Part shown: positions 32,272 through 41,201 of the stretch, one piece after another
Numbering within the stretch: the stretch's first letter is position 1
Layout: every line of letters starts with the position of its first letter
Origin: Alcanivorax sp.
Lineage (GTDB): Bacteria; Pseudomonadota; Gammaproteobacteria; Pseudomonadales; Alcanivoracaceae
Assembly: GCF_002726155.1 (NCBI RefSeq)
Contig: NZ_PBSH01000053.1
Location: 1 to 64,000, forward strand
Direction: 5' to 3'
DNA: 64,000 nucleotides
Made by a program: the position numbers and the translations under genes
Notes under the pieces: model-generated
What the model was told of the DNA's origin: nothing
Database searches by the model: none
The model's input: only the letters and a program-made list of their open reading frames with translations

Positions 32272-33096
32272 ATGAAAAGAACAGCAAGCATCAGCAAAAT
32301 CCTGTTGCCCACACTGGCTCTATTGAGCAGTGCTGTGGTGGCGCAAGAGTCAGAACAAGGGGAGGCTGCGGGCAATACAGGAAGTGCCGCCGCTCAGGCG
32401 AATAATCCACTGGCGGATATGACCGCCTTCAATATCCAGGACTACTACATCGGTGAGCTGACGGAGAGTGATGAGTCTGCGAACCAGGGTTGGTTTCGTT
32501 TCGCCACGCCCTTTTCTGTGGGCAATTCCAACTGGCTCTTCCGCGCGTCTCTGCCGATCAATACGTTTCCAACCGCACCGCGGGGAGGCAAGGAAACCGG
32601 GGTGGGCGATCTCAATGTGTTTGCGGCTTACCTGATTGATACCGGCAACCCGGCGATCAGTTTTGGTGTTGGCCCGCAGCTTACCGCACCGACTGCCGGG
32701 AAGGATGAGCTGGGCAGTGAAAAATGGTCGGCGGGGTTTGCCAATGTATTGTTCAATGCCAGCTCGCCAACATTTCAGTATGGCTACCTGCTGACTTGGC
32801 AGGAAAGCTTTGCCGGCGATGATGGTCGCGAGGACGTAAACGCCGGCGCCTTCCAGCCGTTTGCGTTTTATCAGCTGGGCGGCGGTAACTATCTGCGTGC
32901 CGCCCCGATCTGGGTGTATAACTTTGAAAATGACAACTACAGCATGCCTCTGGGGATTGGGGCGGGCAAGGTCATTAAAAAGGACAAAACGGTTTACAAC
33001 ATTTTTGTAGAACCACAATTTTCTGTTGCCGATAAAGGCCCCAATCAGCCGGAGTGGCAGATCTTTCTTGGCTTTAACATGCAGTTCATGAACTGA
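32272..33096 (+). CDS. outer-membrane beta-barrel protein (MetA/transporter-like)
   Basis: A 274-residue exported protein with a signal peptide ending SAVVAQES. The mature part has repeated amphipathic strands (GWFRFATPFSVGNSNWLFRASLPI, TGVGDLNVFAAYLID, ISFGVGPQLTAPTAG, FQYGYLLTWQESF) and ends FLGFNMQFMN. This resembles the PF13557-type 'phenol MetA' barrel proteins often annotated as transporters. The ligand is unknown. A two-gene unit with the upstream methyltransferase is likely. It is convergent with murI, only 46 bp apart. Confidence 0.7.
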   Translation: MKRTASISKILLPTLALLSSAVVAQESEQGEAAGNTGSAAAQANNPLADMTAFNIQDYYIGELTESDESANQGWFRFATPFSVGNSNWLFRASLPINTFPTAPRGGKETGVGDLNVFAAYLIDTGNPAISFGVGPQLTAPTAGKDELGSEKWSAGFANVLFNASSPTFQYGYLLTWQESFAGDDGREDVNAGAFQPFAFYQLGGGNYLRAAPIWVYNFENDNYSMPLGIGAGKVIKKDKTVYNIFVEPQFSVADKGPNQPEWQIFLGFNMQFMN

Positions 33097-33142
33097 TAGC
33101 TGTAGTGTGGGTGACGGTTCAATCGGGTAAGGGCTGGCGGGC

Positions 33143-33961
33143 TTACGGGCGTTTTTGCTCGATGTCAGGCGAGGGCATCGCATGGATTGCCGCCCGTTCG
33201 CCCCACAGTGTTTCCAGTTGACGGTGAGCCAGGGACGTTTCGGCGCTGCTCCAGAATGTGGCGCTGCCTGCTTGTGGGCTATCTGATAACAAATTGTGCA
33301 TCTGCAGTCGTCGCACGGTTTCGCGGGCTACTGCCATATCGGTATTAACCACTTCCACGTGGGCACCCGCTGCCCGGCGAATCAGCGGCGCCAAAAACGC
33401 ATAGTGGGTGCAGCCCAGGACGATATGATCCGCGCCTTTCTGGATTAGCGGCTGCACATAGCGGGCGGCCAGGGTCTGGGTCGCTTCGCTGTCCAGCTCC
33501 AGCGCTTCAATCTGTTCAACCAGCCCGGGACAGGGCTGGATTTCCACGCGCACGTTTTCCGAGAACAGCCGGCTCAGGTTGTTGAACGATTCACTTTTTA
33601 GAGTCTGGCTGGTGGCCAGCACCCCGATAACGCCGCTCTTGCTCTGCAGGGCTGCCGGCTTGATGCCCGGTTCTACGCCGATGATCGGCAAGGTGTAATC
33701 GGCGCGCAGCTGTCTAATGGCAGAGACAGTGGCGGTGTTGCAGGCCACCACAATGGCTTTGGCCTCTCTTTCCAGGAGAAACCGGGTAACCGCATCCGCT
33801 CGTTGCCGAATGTAGTGCTCGGATTTTTCCCCATAGGGCGCGTGGATGGAGTCTGCCACGTAGAGCAGGTTTTCGTTGGGCAACAGCTCTCGAATCCGGC
33901 GGGCAATGGATAGGCCGCCGATGCCGGAGTCAAAGATGCCAATGGGGCCGGGGTGGGTCAT
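33143..33961 (-). CDS. murI: glutamate racemase
   Basis: A 272-residue cofactor-independent racemase producing D-glutamate for peptidoglycan. It has IGIFDSGIGGLSIAR at the N-terminus, the first catalytic cysteine in ACNTATVSA, GVEPGIKPA, and the second in VLGCTHYAF. The ATG at 33961 gives the usual N-terminus; the TTG 30 bases upstream is rejected. The gene stands alone between the outer-membrane protein gene and slyD. Confidence 0.93.
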   Translation of the reverse strand: MTHPGPIGIFDSGIGGLSIARRIRELLPNENLLYVADSIHAPYGEKSEHYIRQRADAVTRFLLEREAKAIVVACNTATVSAIRQLRADYTLPIIGVEPGIKPAALQSKSGVIGVLATSQTLKSESFNNLSRLFSENVRVEIQPCPGLVEQIEALELDSEATQTLAARYVQPLIQKGADHIVLGCTHYAFLAPLIRRAAGAHVEVVNTDMAVARETVRRLQMHNLLSDSPQAGSATFWSSAETSLAHRQLETLWGERAAIHAMPSPDIEQKRP

Positions 33962-34116
33962 ACGACTATTCGGATGGAAACGAAGGCCCAAGGATATACC
34001 AAGACGGACAGGTATAGGAGGGTACGCCGAAGTCAGCCTTTTCGTGAAGTGAGCTTCTCTATGCGCGCAGGCGTGAGGCGTGTTGCGTGGAGCCTGTTGC
34101 AGCCGCAGAGCGGCAT

Positions 34117-34145
34117 AAAAAAAGGCTCCCGAAGGAGCCTTTTTC
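34117..34145. terminator. bidirectional terminator between murI promoter region and slyD
   Basis: AAAAAAAGGCTCC, loop CGAA, then GGAGCCTTTTT: an 8-10 bp stem with A-run and T-run. It serves slyD on the minus strand. Confidence 0.9.
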
Positions 34146-34162
34146 GTGCGAGCCGTCAGCGA

Positions 34163-34651
34163 TCAGTGATCGTGACCTTCCGGGCCATGTACGTGGCCGT
34201 GCTCTTTCTCTTCGTCGGACGCTTCGCGTACGTCGGTCACTTCCACGGCGAAGTTCAGGGTTTCACCTGCCAGCGGGTGGTTGCCATCGACGGTCACTTC
34301 ATCGCCTTCAACGGCGGTGATGGTGAAGACGCGTTGGCCGGCTTCGGTCTGCGCCTGGAACTGCATGCCCGGCTGCAGGTTATCTTCGTTGCCTTCAAAC
34401 GCGGTTTTCGGCACTTGCTGAATCAGCTGCTCGTGACGCTCGCCGTAGCCTTCTTCCGGAGTAACGGTGACATCCAGCTTGTCGCCAGCGGCCTTGCCTA
34501 CCAGGGCATTTTCCAGGCCCGGAATGATATTGCCGGCGCCGTGCAGGTACGCCAGGGGCTCGCCACGCTCGACGGAAGAATCGATGGTTTCACCGGCGTT
34601 GTTGGTCAGGGTGTAGTGGATGGACACTACGGCATTTTCAGAAATTTGCAT
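34163..34651 (-). CDS. slyD: FKBP-type peptidyl-prolyl isomerase SlyD-like
   Basis: A 162-residue prolyl isomerase/chaperone. The FKBP half has VSIHYTLTNNAGETIDSS and a GEPLAYLHGAGNIIPGLENALVGK motif. The insert-in-flap domain is PEEGYGERHEQLIQQVPKTAF...GMQFQA, and VDGNHPLAGETLNF closes the fold. A His-rich tail (EHGHVHGPEGHDH) can bind nickel or other metals as in SlyD. It is divergent from moaA; no partner hydrogenase or urease is visible. Confidence 0.9.
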   Translation of the reverse strand: MQISENAVVSIHYTLTNNAGETIDSSVERGEPLAYLHGAGNIIPGLENALVGKAAGDKLDVTVTPEEGYGERHEQLIQQVPKTAFEGNEDNLQPGMQFQAQTEAGQRVFTITAVEGDEVTVDGNHPLAGETLNFAVEVTDVREASDEEKEHGHVHGPEGHDH

Positions 34652-34853
34652 GGAAACCCTTTAGGGGTAGATGAATTCGGAATAAGAGGCGTGGCGGTCA
34701 TGTCGTTTTCATGGCCTGATCGCGCCCTGTATTCAGGTCGGCGAACATTCTAACAAGACCGGCAAGGGCCTGACCAACCAGAGCCGAGTCGGCCCGACGG
34801 GCGTGCAGGGCCGTGATTGCCCGGATTGGCCCCGCATTTGCTACAGTACCGGC

Positions 34854-35867
34854 ATGAATGCTGATGTTTCCACTGATAATCCGGTACTGCAGGACCGCTT
34901 CGGGCGCACCATTGATTACGTGCGCTTGTCGGTGACGGACCGCTGTGATTTCCGCTGTGTGTACTGTATGGCGGAGGATATGACCTTTGTTCCCCGCGCC
35001 CAGGTGCTGACCCTGGAAGAGATGGCACGGCTGGCGCGGGTACTGGTGCAGTTGGGGGTAAAGCGCATTCGCCTGACCGGGGGGGAGCCTCTGGTGCGCC
35101 GTGATGTGGCGCACCTGGTGCACAATATTGGTGCCATTGACGGTCTGCGTGAACTGAACATGACCACCAATGGCGCCGGCTTACCCCGCCACGCGCAGGC
35201 ATTGAAGGCGGCGGGGGTGGACCGGCTTAATATCAGCCTGGATTCCCTGGACCCGGAACGCTTCCGCGCCCTCACGCGCACCGGCGATTTGCACAAGGTA
35301 CTGGCGGGGATCGAGGCGGTCGGCCATGCCGGCTTCCGCCGCATCAAGCTGAACAGCGTGATCCTGCGGGGGCGCAATCAGGATGAGGTGCCGGCGCTGG
35401 TGGATTTCGCCTTGGAGCGGGGCCTGGATATTGCCTTTATCGAGGAAATGCCGTTGGGGGCCATCAGCGAACATGACCGGGCGTTGGAGTTCGTCTCCTC
35501 CGAGGCGCTGCGCAACCAGCTCTCCCAGCGACTGACGCTGGTGCCCATGGCAGAAAAAACCGGCGGGCCATCCCGTTACTGGCAGGTGCTGGGCAGTGAT
35601 AGTCGCATCGGGTTTATTTCTCCTCACTCACAAAACTTTTGCCATTTGTGTAACCGGGTGAGAATTACAGCCGAAGGCCGTATGCTTCTGTGCCTGGGCC
35701 ACGAACACAGCGTGGACCTGCGTGCGGTATTACGGGCGCACCCCACGGATGATGTCCCCCTGCGCCAGGCGATCATTGATGCCATGGCCATCAAGCCGGA
35801 GCGGCACGACTTTAATCTGGCCCCGGGTGAGCAACTGGTACGATTTATGAATATGACCGGTGGTTAA
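34854..35867 (+). CDS. moaA: GTP 3',8-cyclase MoaA
   Basis: A 337-residue radical SAM enzyme starting molybdenum cofactor synthesis. The SAM [4Fe-4S] cysteines are C31, C35 and C38 (C-x3-C-x2-C). The second cluster is in FCHLCNRVRITAEGRMLLCLG near the C-terminus, and the chain ends TGG, the functional Gly-Gly tail. LTGGEPLVRRDV is the SAM-binding loop. The ATG at 34854 gives the standard N-terminus; the frame before it is discarded. It lies far from moaB/moeA in the window. Confidence 0.93.
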   Translation: MNADVSTDNPVLQDRFGRTIDYVRLSVTDRCDFRCVYCMAEDMTFVPRAQVLTLEEMARLARVLVQLGVKRIRLTGGEPLVRRDVAHLVHNIGAIDGLRELNMTTNGAGLPRHAQALKAAGVDRLNISLDSLDPERFRALTRTGDLHKVLAGIEAVGHAGFRRIKLNSVILRGRNQDEVPALVDFALERGLDIAFIEEMPLGAISEHDRALEFVSSEALRNQLSQRLTLVPMAEKTGGPSRYWQVLGSDSRIGFISPHSQNFCHLCNRVRITAEGRMLLCLGHEHSVDLRAVLRAHPTDDVPLRQAIIDAMAIKPERHDFNLAPGEQLVRFMNMTGG

Positions 35868-35921
35868 GGCGGCGTGTTAGCGTGCCGCGTGTAGCATGAT
35901 TGCGTAAAAAAGCGAGAGACC

Positions 35922-36569
35922 ATGAAATCCCTACCTGATTTGTTTTCCAACAACGAAAAATGGCGCCACGAAATCGAACAGCGCCACCCCGGCTTCTTCA
36001 AGGCGCTGGGAGAACAGCAGAACCCGGAATATCTGTGGATCGGTTGTGCCGATTCCCGGGTGCCTGCCAATGAAGTCGTGGGCATGATGCCTGGTGAGCT
36101 GTTTGTTCACCGCAACGTGGCCAACCTGGTTAACCACACCGACCTGAACTTGCTGTCAGTGCTGCAGTTCGCCGTGGATGTGTTGAAGGTCAAACACATC
36201 ATGGTGGTGGGGCATTACGGTTGCGGTGGTATCAAGGCTGCCATGGAAGATGTGCCCCATGGGCTGATTGATAACTGGCTGCGACAGGTCCGCGAGTTGT
36301 ATCTGCGCAATCGCAAGAATCTGGCCGAGCTGCCAGATGATTCGGCGCGCGTGGACAAGATGTGTGAGCTGAACGTGGCGCGCCAGGTGATCAACGTCTC
36401 CAATACTACCGTGGTGCAGGAGGCCTGGCGCCGCGATCAGCCGCTGACCATCCACGGCTGGATTTACGGTATCGGTGATGGTCACCTGCGGGATCTGGAT
36501 ATCCAGATTCAGAATAATGGTGAACTGCGCAGTCTGGAAACGGACGAGTACGATAACTGTTCCGGTTAG
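35922..36569 (+). CDS. can: beta-class carbonic anhydrase
   Basis: A 215-residue beta carbonic anhydrase interconverting CO2 and bicarbonate. The zinc ligands and catalytic dyad are visible in IGCADSRVPANEVVG (Cys and Asp-Arg) and HYGCGGIKAAM (His and Cys). FSNNEKWRHEIEQRHPGFF is the typical N-terminal helix region of the Can type. It stands 54 bp after moaA and ends at a strong hairpin. Confidence 0.93.
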   Translation: MKSLPDLFSNNEKWRHEIEQRHPGFFKALGEQQNPEYLWIGCADSRVPANEVVGMMPGELFVHRNVANLVNHTDLNLLSVLQFAVDVLKVKHIMVVGHYGCGGIKAAMEDVPHGLIDNWLRQVRELYLRNRKNLAELPDDSARVDKMCELNVARQVINVSNTTVVQEAWRRDQPLTIHGWIYGIGDGHLRDLDIQIQNNGELRSLETDEYDNCSG

Positions 36570-36575
36570 CGGTTA

Positions 36576-36601
36576 CGCCTGGCCCTCGTCAGGGCCAGGC
36601 G
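36576..36601. terminator. hairpin between can and the copper cytochrome gene
   Basis: CGCCTGGCCCT and AGGGCCAGGCG form an 11-bp perfect stem with loop CGTC at a convergent junction. There is no immediate T-run; T-rich GTTTTTGG repeats follow 15 bp later. Confidence 0.6.
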
Positions 36602-36660
36602 GATGATTGCTGTTTTTGGTGCTGTTTTTGGTGCTGTGTTTGATGGTGTAAATGGTGGTG

Positions 36661-37230
36661 TTAGTGATGGTGCCCGGCGCCAACATGGCCGCTGCTTCCA
36701 TGATCATGCCCGGTTGGCGGCCTGTCTGAGTCGCCCAGCAGTGCCTGCCAGTCGCTTTCGCTCAGGGAAGGCAAGGCGCTGAGTAAGGCCACCATGTCCC
36801 ACAGGCTTTGTTCATCGTGGCTTTTGCCCCAGGCGGGCATGCCGCTCATTTTGATGCCGTGCTTGATGACCCAGTACGCGCCTTTCGGGTCATGAATGCC
36901 GTGTTCCGCCAGTGCAGGCGGTCGCGGATACATGCCTTCACGCAGTTCGCTCTCCTCGATCCCCGGCGCCAGGTGGCAGCCCACGCACATGGCCTGGTAG
37001 TGCTCTGCGCCGCGGTGAATGCGTTGCGGGTCGTCCAGGTCGTTGGGCACCGGAATATGTTCTGCACGCAGGTCAATAGAGCGGTGGCGAGCGCTACTGA
37101 TGATTTTCTCGGTCACGCTCCAGTGTGGTTCGTCGGCCGCAAAGTTGTAGCTGCCTGTGACAATGACCATGCCGATGATGGCGGCTGCAAGCAGCGCGAT
37201 AACCAGCAGCGTGCTAATGACGGTTTTCAT
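36661..37230 (-). CDS. membrane-anchored c-type cytochrome of the cop operon
   Basis: A 189-residue monoheme cytochrome. The N-terminal helix (ISTLLVIALLAAAIIGMVIV) serves as an anchor or signal. The heme-binding CVGCH is near residue 80, and a methionine axial ligand is likely in IKMSGMPAWG. The C-terminal tail is His-rich (GHDHGSSGHVGAGHHH) and may bind copper. AGGGAGAA precedes the ATG at 37230. It is the last gene after copB in a copper-resistance operon; an electron-transfer link to the CopA oxidase is inferred. Confidence 0.82.
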   Translation of the reverse strand: MKTVISTLLVIALLAAAIIGMVIVTGSYNFAADEPHWSVTEKIISSARHRSIDLRAEHIPVPNDLDDPQRIHRGAEHYQAMCVGCHLAPGIEESELREGMYPRPPALAEHGIHDPKGAYWVIKHGIKMSGMPAWGKSHDEQSLWDMVALLSALPSLSESDWQALLGDSDRPPTGHDHGSSGHVGAGHHH

Positions 37231-37301
37231 CGTGTTCTCCCTGACAATGAAAGAGTGGGAGGATGCGCCGGCCATGGCGGCCGGGCACATCCGTGGCAAG
37301 A

Positions 37302-38036
37302 TCAGAACCAGAAACGGATGCCGGCAACAACGGTGCCTTCTTCCGTTTTCCCGCCGGCAGCCCGTGTCATGTCCGCGGTGTCGCCGTACTGCTTTTCCCA
37401 ATTGACGCCGATGTAGGGGGCGATTTCACGGCGAATTTCGTAGCGCAGGCGCAGCCCGGCTTCGATATCCGTGAGGCCGTTACCGATGCCCAGTTCCTTG
37501 TCTTCCTTGCCATAAAAGTTGGCCTCTATTTCCGGAACCAGCACTAGCTTTTGGGTGAGCAGCAGTTCGTACTCTGCCTCGACTCGCAGATTGGTGAGCC
37601 CGTCTTCTCCCACGAACAAATTGGCGTCCACTTCGAAAAGGTAGGGCGCGACGCCCTGAACACCGATGCTGGCCCAGTCCCGGTTGGGGTCGTCCGGTTG
37701 CCAGTCCCGTCGCACACCCAGCTGCCAGTCCCAGAAGGGCGCAAAGGCCCGGTTCCAGGCAAGGCGGGTTTCTGCGCCCTCGGTACCGGCATCCTCGTCG
37801 TCGTGCTCCGGATCCATTAACCGCTCGCCTTCGGTGCTGAAGTACAGCTTGTTCAGGTCGCCGCCATGCCAGCCGCTGGCTTCCCAGGCCATGACGGTGC
37901 CTTCATCGCTGTCACGGGCTTCCAGCTGATCGACGGTGACACGGGTGAAACGGGGTTCGTTTTTACTCATGGCCAGGGCTGGTGAGGTGGCCGCCAGTGT
38001 GAGGCTGCCTGCCAGGAGCGTCATCAATGTTTTCAT
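37302..38036 (-). CDS. copB: copper resistance outer-membrane protein CopB
   Basis: A 244-residue CopB/PcoB-type outer-membrane protein. The signal peptide ends SPALAMS. Typical CopB segments are MAWEASGWHGGDLNKLYFSTEGER, RLAWNRAFAPFWDWQLGVRRDW, LRVEAEYELLLTQKLVLVPE and YIGVNWEKQYGDTADM, with the final FWF of a barrel. It lacks the Met-rich N-terminal repeats of plasmid CopB proteins. Its start overlaps the copA stop by four bases (ATGA). Confidence 0.92.
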   Translation of the reverse strand: MKTLMTLLAGSLTLAATSPALAMSKNEPRFTRVTVDQLEARDSDEGTVMAWEASGWHGGDLNKLYFSTEGERLMDPEHDDEDAGTEGAETRLAWNRAFAPFWDWQLGVRRDWQPDDPNRDWASIGVQGVAPYLFEVDANLFVGEDGLTNLRVEAEYELLLTQKLVLVPEIEANFYGKEDKELGIGNGLTDIEAGLRLRYEIRREIAPYIGVNWEKQYGDTADMTRAAGGKTEEGTVVAGIRFWF

Positions 38037-39994
38037 GAGCGGTGCCCTCCATGATCTTGGTCATGTGTGCCGTGCATGCCTTGTGTCTGAGTATCAGGCG
38101 TCGACGCAGCGGCGGGGCTGGTGCTGCCATCAACCACGCGCACTTCCCGGAACATGCCTGCTTCCATGTGGTAGAGCAGGTGGCAGTGATAGGCCCAGCG
38201 CCCAAGGGCATCGGCGCGTACCAGGTAGCTGAGTTTTTCGCCAGGCTTGACGGTGATGGTGTGCTTGCGCAGCAGTTTCCCGTCCCCCAGTTCCAGGTCG
38301 CTCCACAGGCCGTGCAGGTGGATGGGGTGGGTCATCATGGTGTCGTTCACCAGGGTGATGCGTACACGCTCGTGGTGGAACAGTTCCAGGGGCACGGAAT
38401 CGGCAAACTTGATGCCGTTAAAACTCCACATGTACCGGTCCATGTTGCCGGTCAGGTGCAGCACGATTTCCCGGTCCGGTTGAAGACTGTCGATGGGGTT
38501 GTTGGGAGTGCTGCCGAGGGTTTCCATGTCGGCATAGGTGAGCACTTTCCAGGGCCGGTCACGCAGGCCAATACCGGGATCGAAAAGCATGTCGCCGGGC
38601 GCCATGGCGCGCATGTCGACGCCGGGGCCGAATTCACTGGCGGGATGTTCGATGGCGCTGTCACGCGGTGGCAGGTCCGGGTTGTTGCTGTCGACGGCAA
38701 AAGGAACGGGGTCGGCATGGGCGGTGCCGTGGTGCGCCATACCCCCCTTAGTCATATCGCCATGGCCCATGCCGTGATGCTGCATGTGGTCATGGTTCAT
38801 GGTGTCCTTGTCCATGGCCTTTTTATTCATGCTCCCATGGTCCATCGATTGATGGTCCATGGCGCCCATGCCCATTTCGGTGTGACCCAGCGGCGGGGGC
38901 GCGTCCATCTCAGGGACCACAGCGGAAAGGGTAGCATCCGGTGTTAGCGTACCGCGTACGAAGCCACTGCGGTCGATACTCTGGGCGAACAGGGTGTAGG
39001 CCTGATCGGCTTTCGGGGCCACGATCACATCCAGGGTTTCGGCCACGCCCAGCCGGCATTCATGGAAATCCACCGGTTTTACCGGTTGGCCGTCCATGGC
39101 CACCACGGTCATGTCGAGGCCGGGAATACGAATGTCGAAGAAGGTCATGGCGCTGGCGTTGATAAAACGCAGGCGTATACGTTCACCGGGATTGAATCGG
39201 CACGTCCAGTTATTGGCGGGGCTCTGGCCATTCATCAGATAGGTATAGGTGTAACCGGTCACGTCCGCCAGGTCGCTTTGGCTCATGCGCATGGTGTTCC
39301 ACATGTGCCGGTCCTTGAGCGTTTCGATCACCCCTTTGTTACGGAAGTCACTCAGGGTGTCGAATACGGTGCGTTCATTGAAATTGTAGTAATGGCTGAG
39401 CTTTTTCAGGGTGGCGTAAATATGCTCAGGGTCTTCATCGCTCCAGTCAGAGAGCAACACCACTTCGTCACGGTCCGCTGTGTGTGGGTCAGGGGCGCGC
39501 GGATGAATGACAATGGCGCCATAGATCCCGGTTTGCTCCTGAAAGCCGGAATGGCTGTGGTACCAGTAAGTGCCGCTTTGTTTCACGGTGAAGCGATAGG
39601 TGAAGGTTTCACCGGGGGCGATGCCATCGAAGGAGAGCCCGGGTACGCCGTCCATCTGGAAGGGCAGAAGAATGCCGTGCCAGTGGATGGAGCTGGTCTC
39701 AGGCAACAGGTTGGTCACCTTGAGGGTGATGGTGTCACCTTCATTCCAGTGCAGGGTGGGGCCGGGGATACCGCCATTAATGGTGGTGGCCGGGCGGGTT
39801 TTACCGGTGATATTGACGTCGACGCCGCCCAGGGTCAGGTGAAACGTATCACCGGTGAGAATCGGGGCGCCGGTGTGGCCCTGGCTGGCCAGTAGTTGAC
39901 GGGCGTTGAGTCCGAGCCCCAGCCCGGCGGCACCCAGTGCCAGGCCCTGCACGAAACGACGTCGTGGCAGGGAAATCTGCGATTGCGTTTTCAT
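38033..39994 (-). CDS. copA: multicopper oxidase, copper resistance protein CopA
   Basis: A 653-residue periplasmic multicopper oxidase. A twin-arginine signal (PRRRFVQGLALGAAG) is at the N-terminus. The copper sites are SIHWHGILLPF, TYWYHSHSGFQ, HPIHLHGLW and the C-terminal AYHCHLLYHMEAGM with the type-1 Cys and Met. A Met/His-rich insertion lies near residues 370-425 (for example MDHQSMDHGSMN), expected to bind Cu(I). It oxidises or sequesters periplasmic copper together with CopB. CAGGAG precedes the ATG. Confidence 0.94.
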   Translation of the reverse strand: MKTQSQISLPRRRFVQGLALGAAGLGLGLNARQLLASQGHTGAPILTGDTFHLTLGGVDVNITGKTRPATTINGGIPGPTLHWNEGDTITLKVTNLLPETSSIHWHGILLPFQMDGVPGLSFDGIAPGETFTYRFTVKQSGTYWYHSHSGFQEQTGIYGAIVIHPRAPDPHTADRDEVVLLSDWSDEDPEHIYATLKKLSHYYNFNERTVFDTLSDFRNKGVIETLKDRHMWNTMRMSQSDLADVTGYTYTYLMNGQSPANNWTCRFNPGERIRLRFINASAMTFFDIRIPGLDMTVVAMDGQPVKPVDFHECRLGVAETLDVIVAPKADQAYTLFAQSIDRSGFVRGTLTPDATLSAVVPEMDAPPPLGHTEMGMGAMDHQSMDHGSMNKKAMDKDTMNHDHMQHHGMGHGDMTKGGMAHHGTAHADPVPFAVDSNNPDLPPRDSAIEHPASEFGPGVDMRAMAPGDMLFDPGIGLRDRPWKVLTYADMETLGSTPNNPIDSLQPDREIVLHLTGNMDRYMWSFNGIKFADSVPLELFHHERVRITLVNDTMMTHPIHLHGLWSDLELGDGKLLRKHTITVKPGEKLSYLVRADALGRWAYHCHLLYHMEAGMFREVRVVDGSTSPAAASTPDTQTQGMHGTHDQDHGGHRS

Positions 39995-40029
39995 TGGAAT
40001 GCTCCTGTTTGTTTGAGAAAAAAATCAGC

Positions 40030-40437
40030 TCAAACAGACAGGGACGGTGGGCGTAACGGCAGGCGATGAATACCGGCGTGAATCGTTGTAATGAGGGAGT
40101 CCGTGCCGGGGGGCGAGGGGATAAAGGCATTCGCCACAAAGGCAGCGTCACTGGCGGCGGTGATCTGGCACAGGGTAATGCACTGGCAGCTGTCGCTGTC
40201 TTCGCAGCCGTTCATCTGCATCTGCGTCATGTCGTGGCCGGCGGCCATGTCACCGTTGGGCGTGTCGGCAGAGTGGTGACAGTGTGTCATGGAGGAGGGC
40301 GGCATGGGGCTGTCGGTAGCCGTGGACATGGCCATGGTGAGCGTGTTTGCAGACAGCAAGCTGCTCACCACCATCAGGGTGGCGGCGAGTAAGGTGGCGA
40401 TAATCGCCCGGCTCTGTCTTTTCAATACACTCGACAT
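40030..40437 (-). CDS. small Cys/His/Met-rich exported protein, first gene of the cop operon
   Basis: A 135-residue protein beginning MSSVLKRQSRAIIATLL, a likely signal peptide. The middle is rich in copper-binding residues: MTHCHH, DMAAGHDMTQMQMN, and a five-cysteine set including GCEDSDSCQCITLC. The end, HRLPLRPPSLSV, resembles DUF2946-type proteins. A periplasmic copper-binding role is inferred. ATG at 40437 is chosen over GTG 40443; the predicted transcription start falls at about the same base, so the mRNA may be leaderless. Confidence 0.65.
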   Translation of the reverse strand: MSSVLKRQSRAIIATLLAATLMVVSSLLSANTLTMAMSTATDSPMPPSSMTHCHHSADTPNGDMAAGHDMTQMQMNGCEDSDSCQCITLCQITAASDAAFVANAFIPSPPGTDSLITTIHAGIHRLPLRPPSLSV

Positions 40438-40443
40438 ACTCAC

Positions 40444-40474
40444 ATTATTGACCCTGGGGTTACCCCAAGGTCAA
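40444..40474 (-). promoter_or_regulatory. CueR-type promoter of the cop operon
   Basis: Read on the minus strand: -35 TTGACC (40469-40474), a 19-bp spacer, and -10 AATAAT (40444-40449). The spacer holds the near-perfect palindrome CCTTGGGGTAACCCCAGGG, the geometry of MerR-family copper sensors. The operator is centred on the lysE stop codon. No cueR gene is in the window. Confidence 0.8.
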
Positions 40475-41107
40475 GCGGTTCTGGGTCAAGGTGTTGATGA
40501 CCACGCTGGCAGAAATGATCACCAGTAGCACGGCGGTGGCGCGCTCCACCCAATGGTGGTGTTCACGTAACCAGGGCAGCAAGCGGCTGCGCCCCAGCAT
40601 GATGGCCACCAGAATGTACCAGCCGCCATCGATGAGCATGGCGGTGAGTACGATCTGGACCCGTGCAGCGTGGGCCATGTCTGCTTCCAGGAACTGGCTG
40701 AACACAGCGAGAAAAAACAGCGCGACTTTGGGATTGAGGAAGGCCACCAGAAAGCCATCCCGGGCGGCGCCATGAAGCACATTGCTGCGCTCGCCTGAAT
40801 CGGCGGGGGGCAGGGGCACGCGGCCTGCCTGCCAGCTTTTCCAGGCCATCCATAACAGGAACAGGGCCCCGGCCAGGGAAAAAAGCTGCTCCAGTACCGG
40901 GTAGCGACGGAACAGGATGGCCATGCCGGTGACGGTGGCTGCCGCCCAGATGCCGATGCCCAGGGCGTGGGTCACGCCTGCGATCGCGCCGGCCCGATGG
41001 CCTCCGTGTAGGGTATGGCGGGTCACCACCGCCAAGCTGATGCCGGGGGCCATGGCCCCCAGGGCACAGATGCTGGCCAGCAACAGCCAGTCATGGAAGG
41101 GAAGCAT
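40460..41107 (-). CDS. LysE/RhtB family amino-acid exporter
   Basis: A 215-residue membrane protein with about six helices. Family signatures are LGAMAPGISLAVVTRHTLHGG near the N-terminus, FSLAGALFLLWMAWKSW, and GFLVAFLNPKVALFFLAVFSQF. It probably exports an amino acid or homoserine lactone-like metabolite; the substrate cannot be predicted. Its final codons, TTG ACC TTG GGG TAA, contain the -35 and half of the CueR operator for the downstream cop operon. Confidence 0.88.
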   Translation of the reverse strand: MLPFHDWLLLASICALGAMAPGISLAVVTRHTLHGGHRAGAIAGVTHALGIGIWAAATVTGMAILFRRYPVLEQLFSLAGALFLLWMAWKSWQAGRVPLPPADSGERSNVLHGAARDGFLVAFLNPKVALFFLAVFSQFLEADMAHAARVQIVLTAMLIDGGWYILVAIMLGRSRLLPWLREHHHWVERATAVLLVIISASVVINTLTQNRLTLG

Positions 41108-41201
41108 TCAGGGTCTCGTTACACGCAAAGCAGACACTTTAGCGGGTTGGTATGACAGGTTGAAGAGCAGCGCAGCAGTGAGATGCGATTGGGCGGCAAG
41201 C

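Noticed and set aside
34652..34853. A molybdenum cofactor riboswitch upstream of moaA
   Set aside because: No conserved aptamer blocks were recognised in this 200-bp divergent region.
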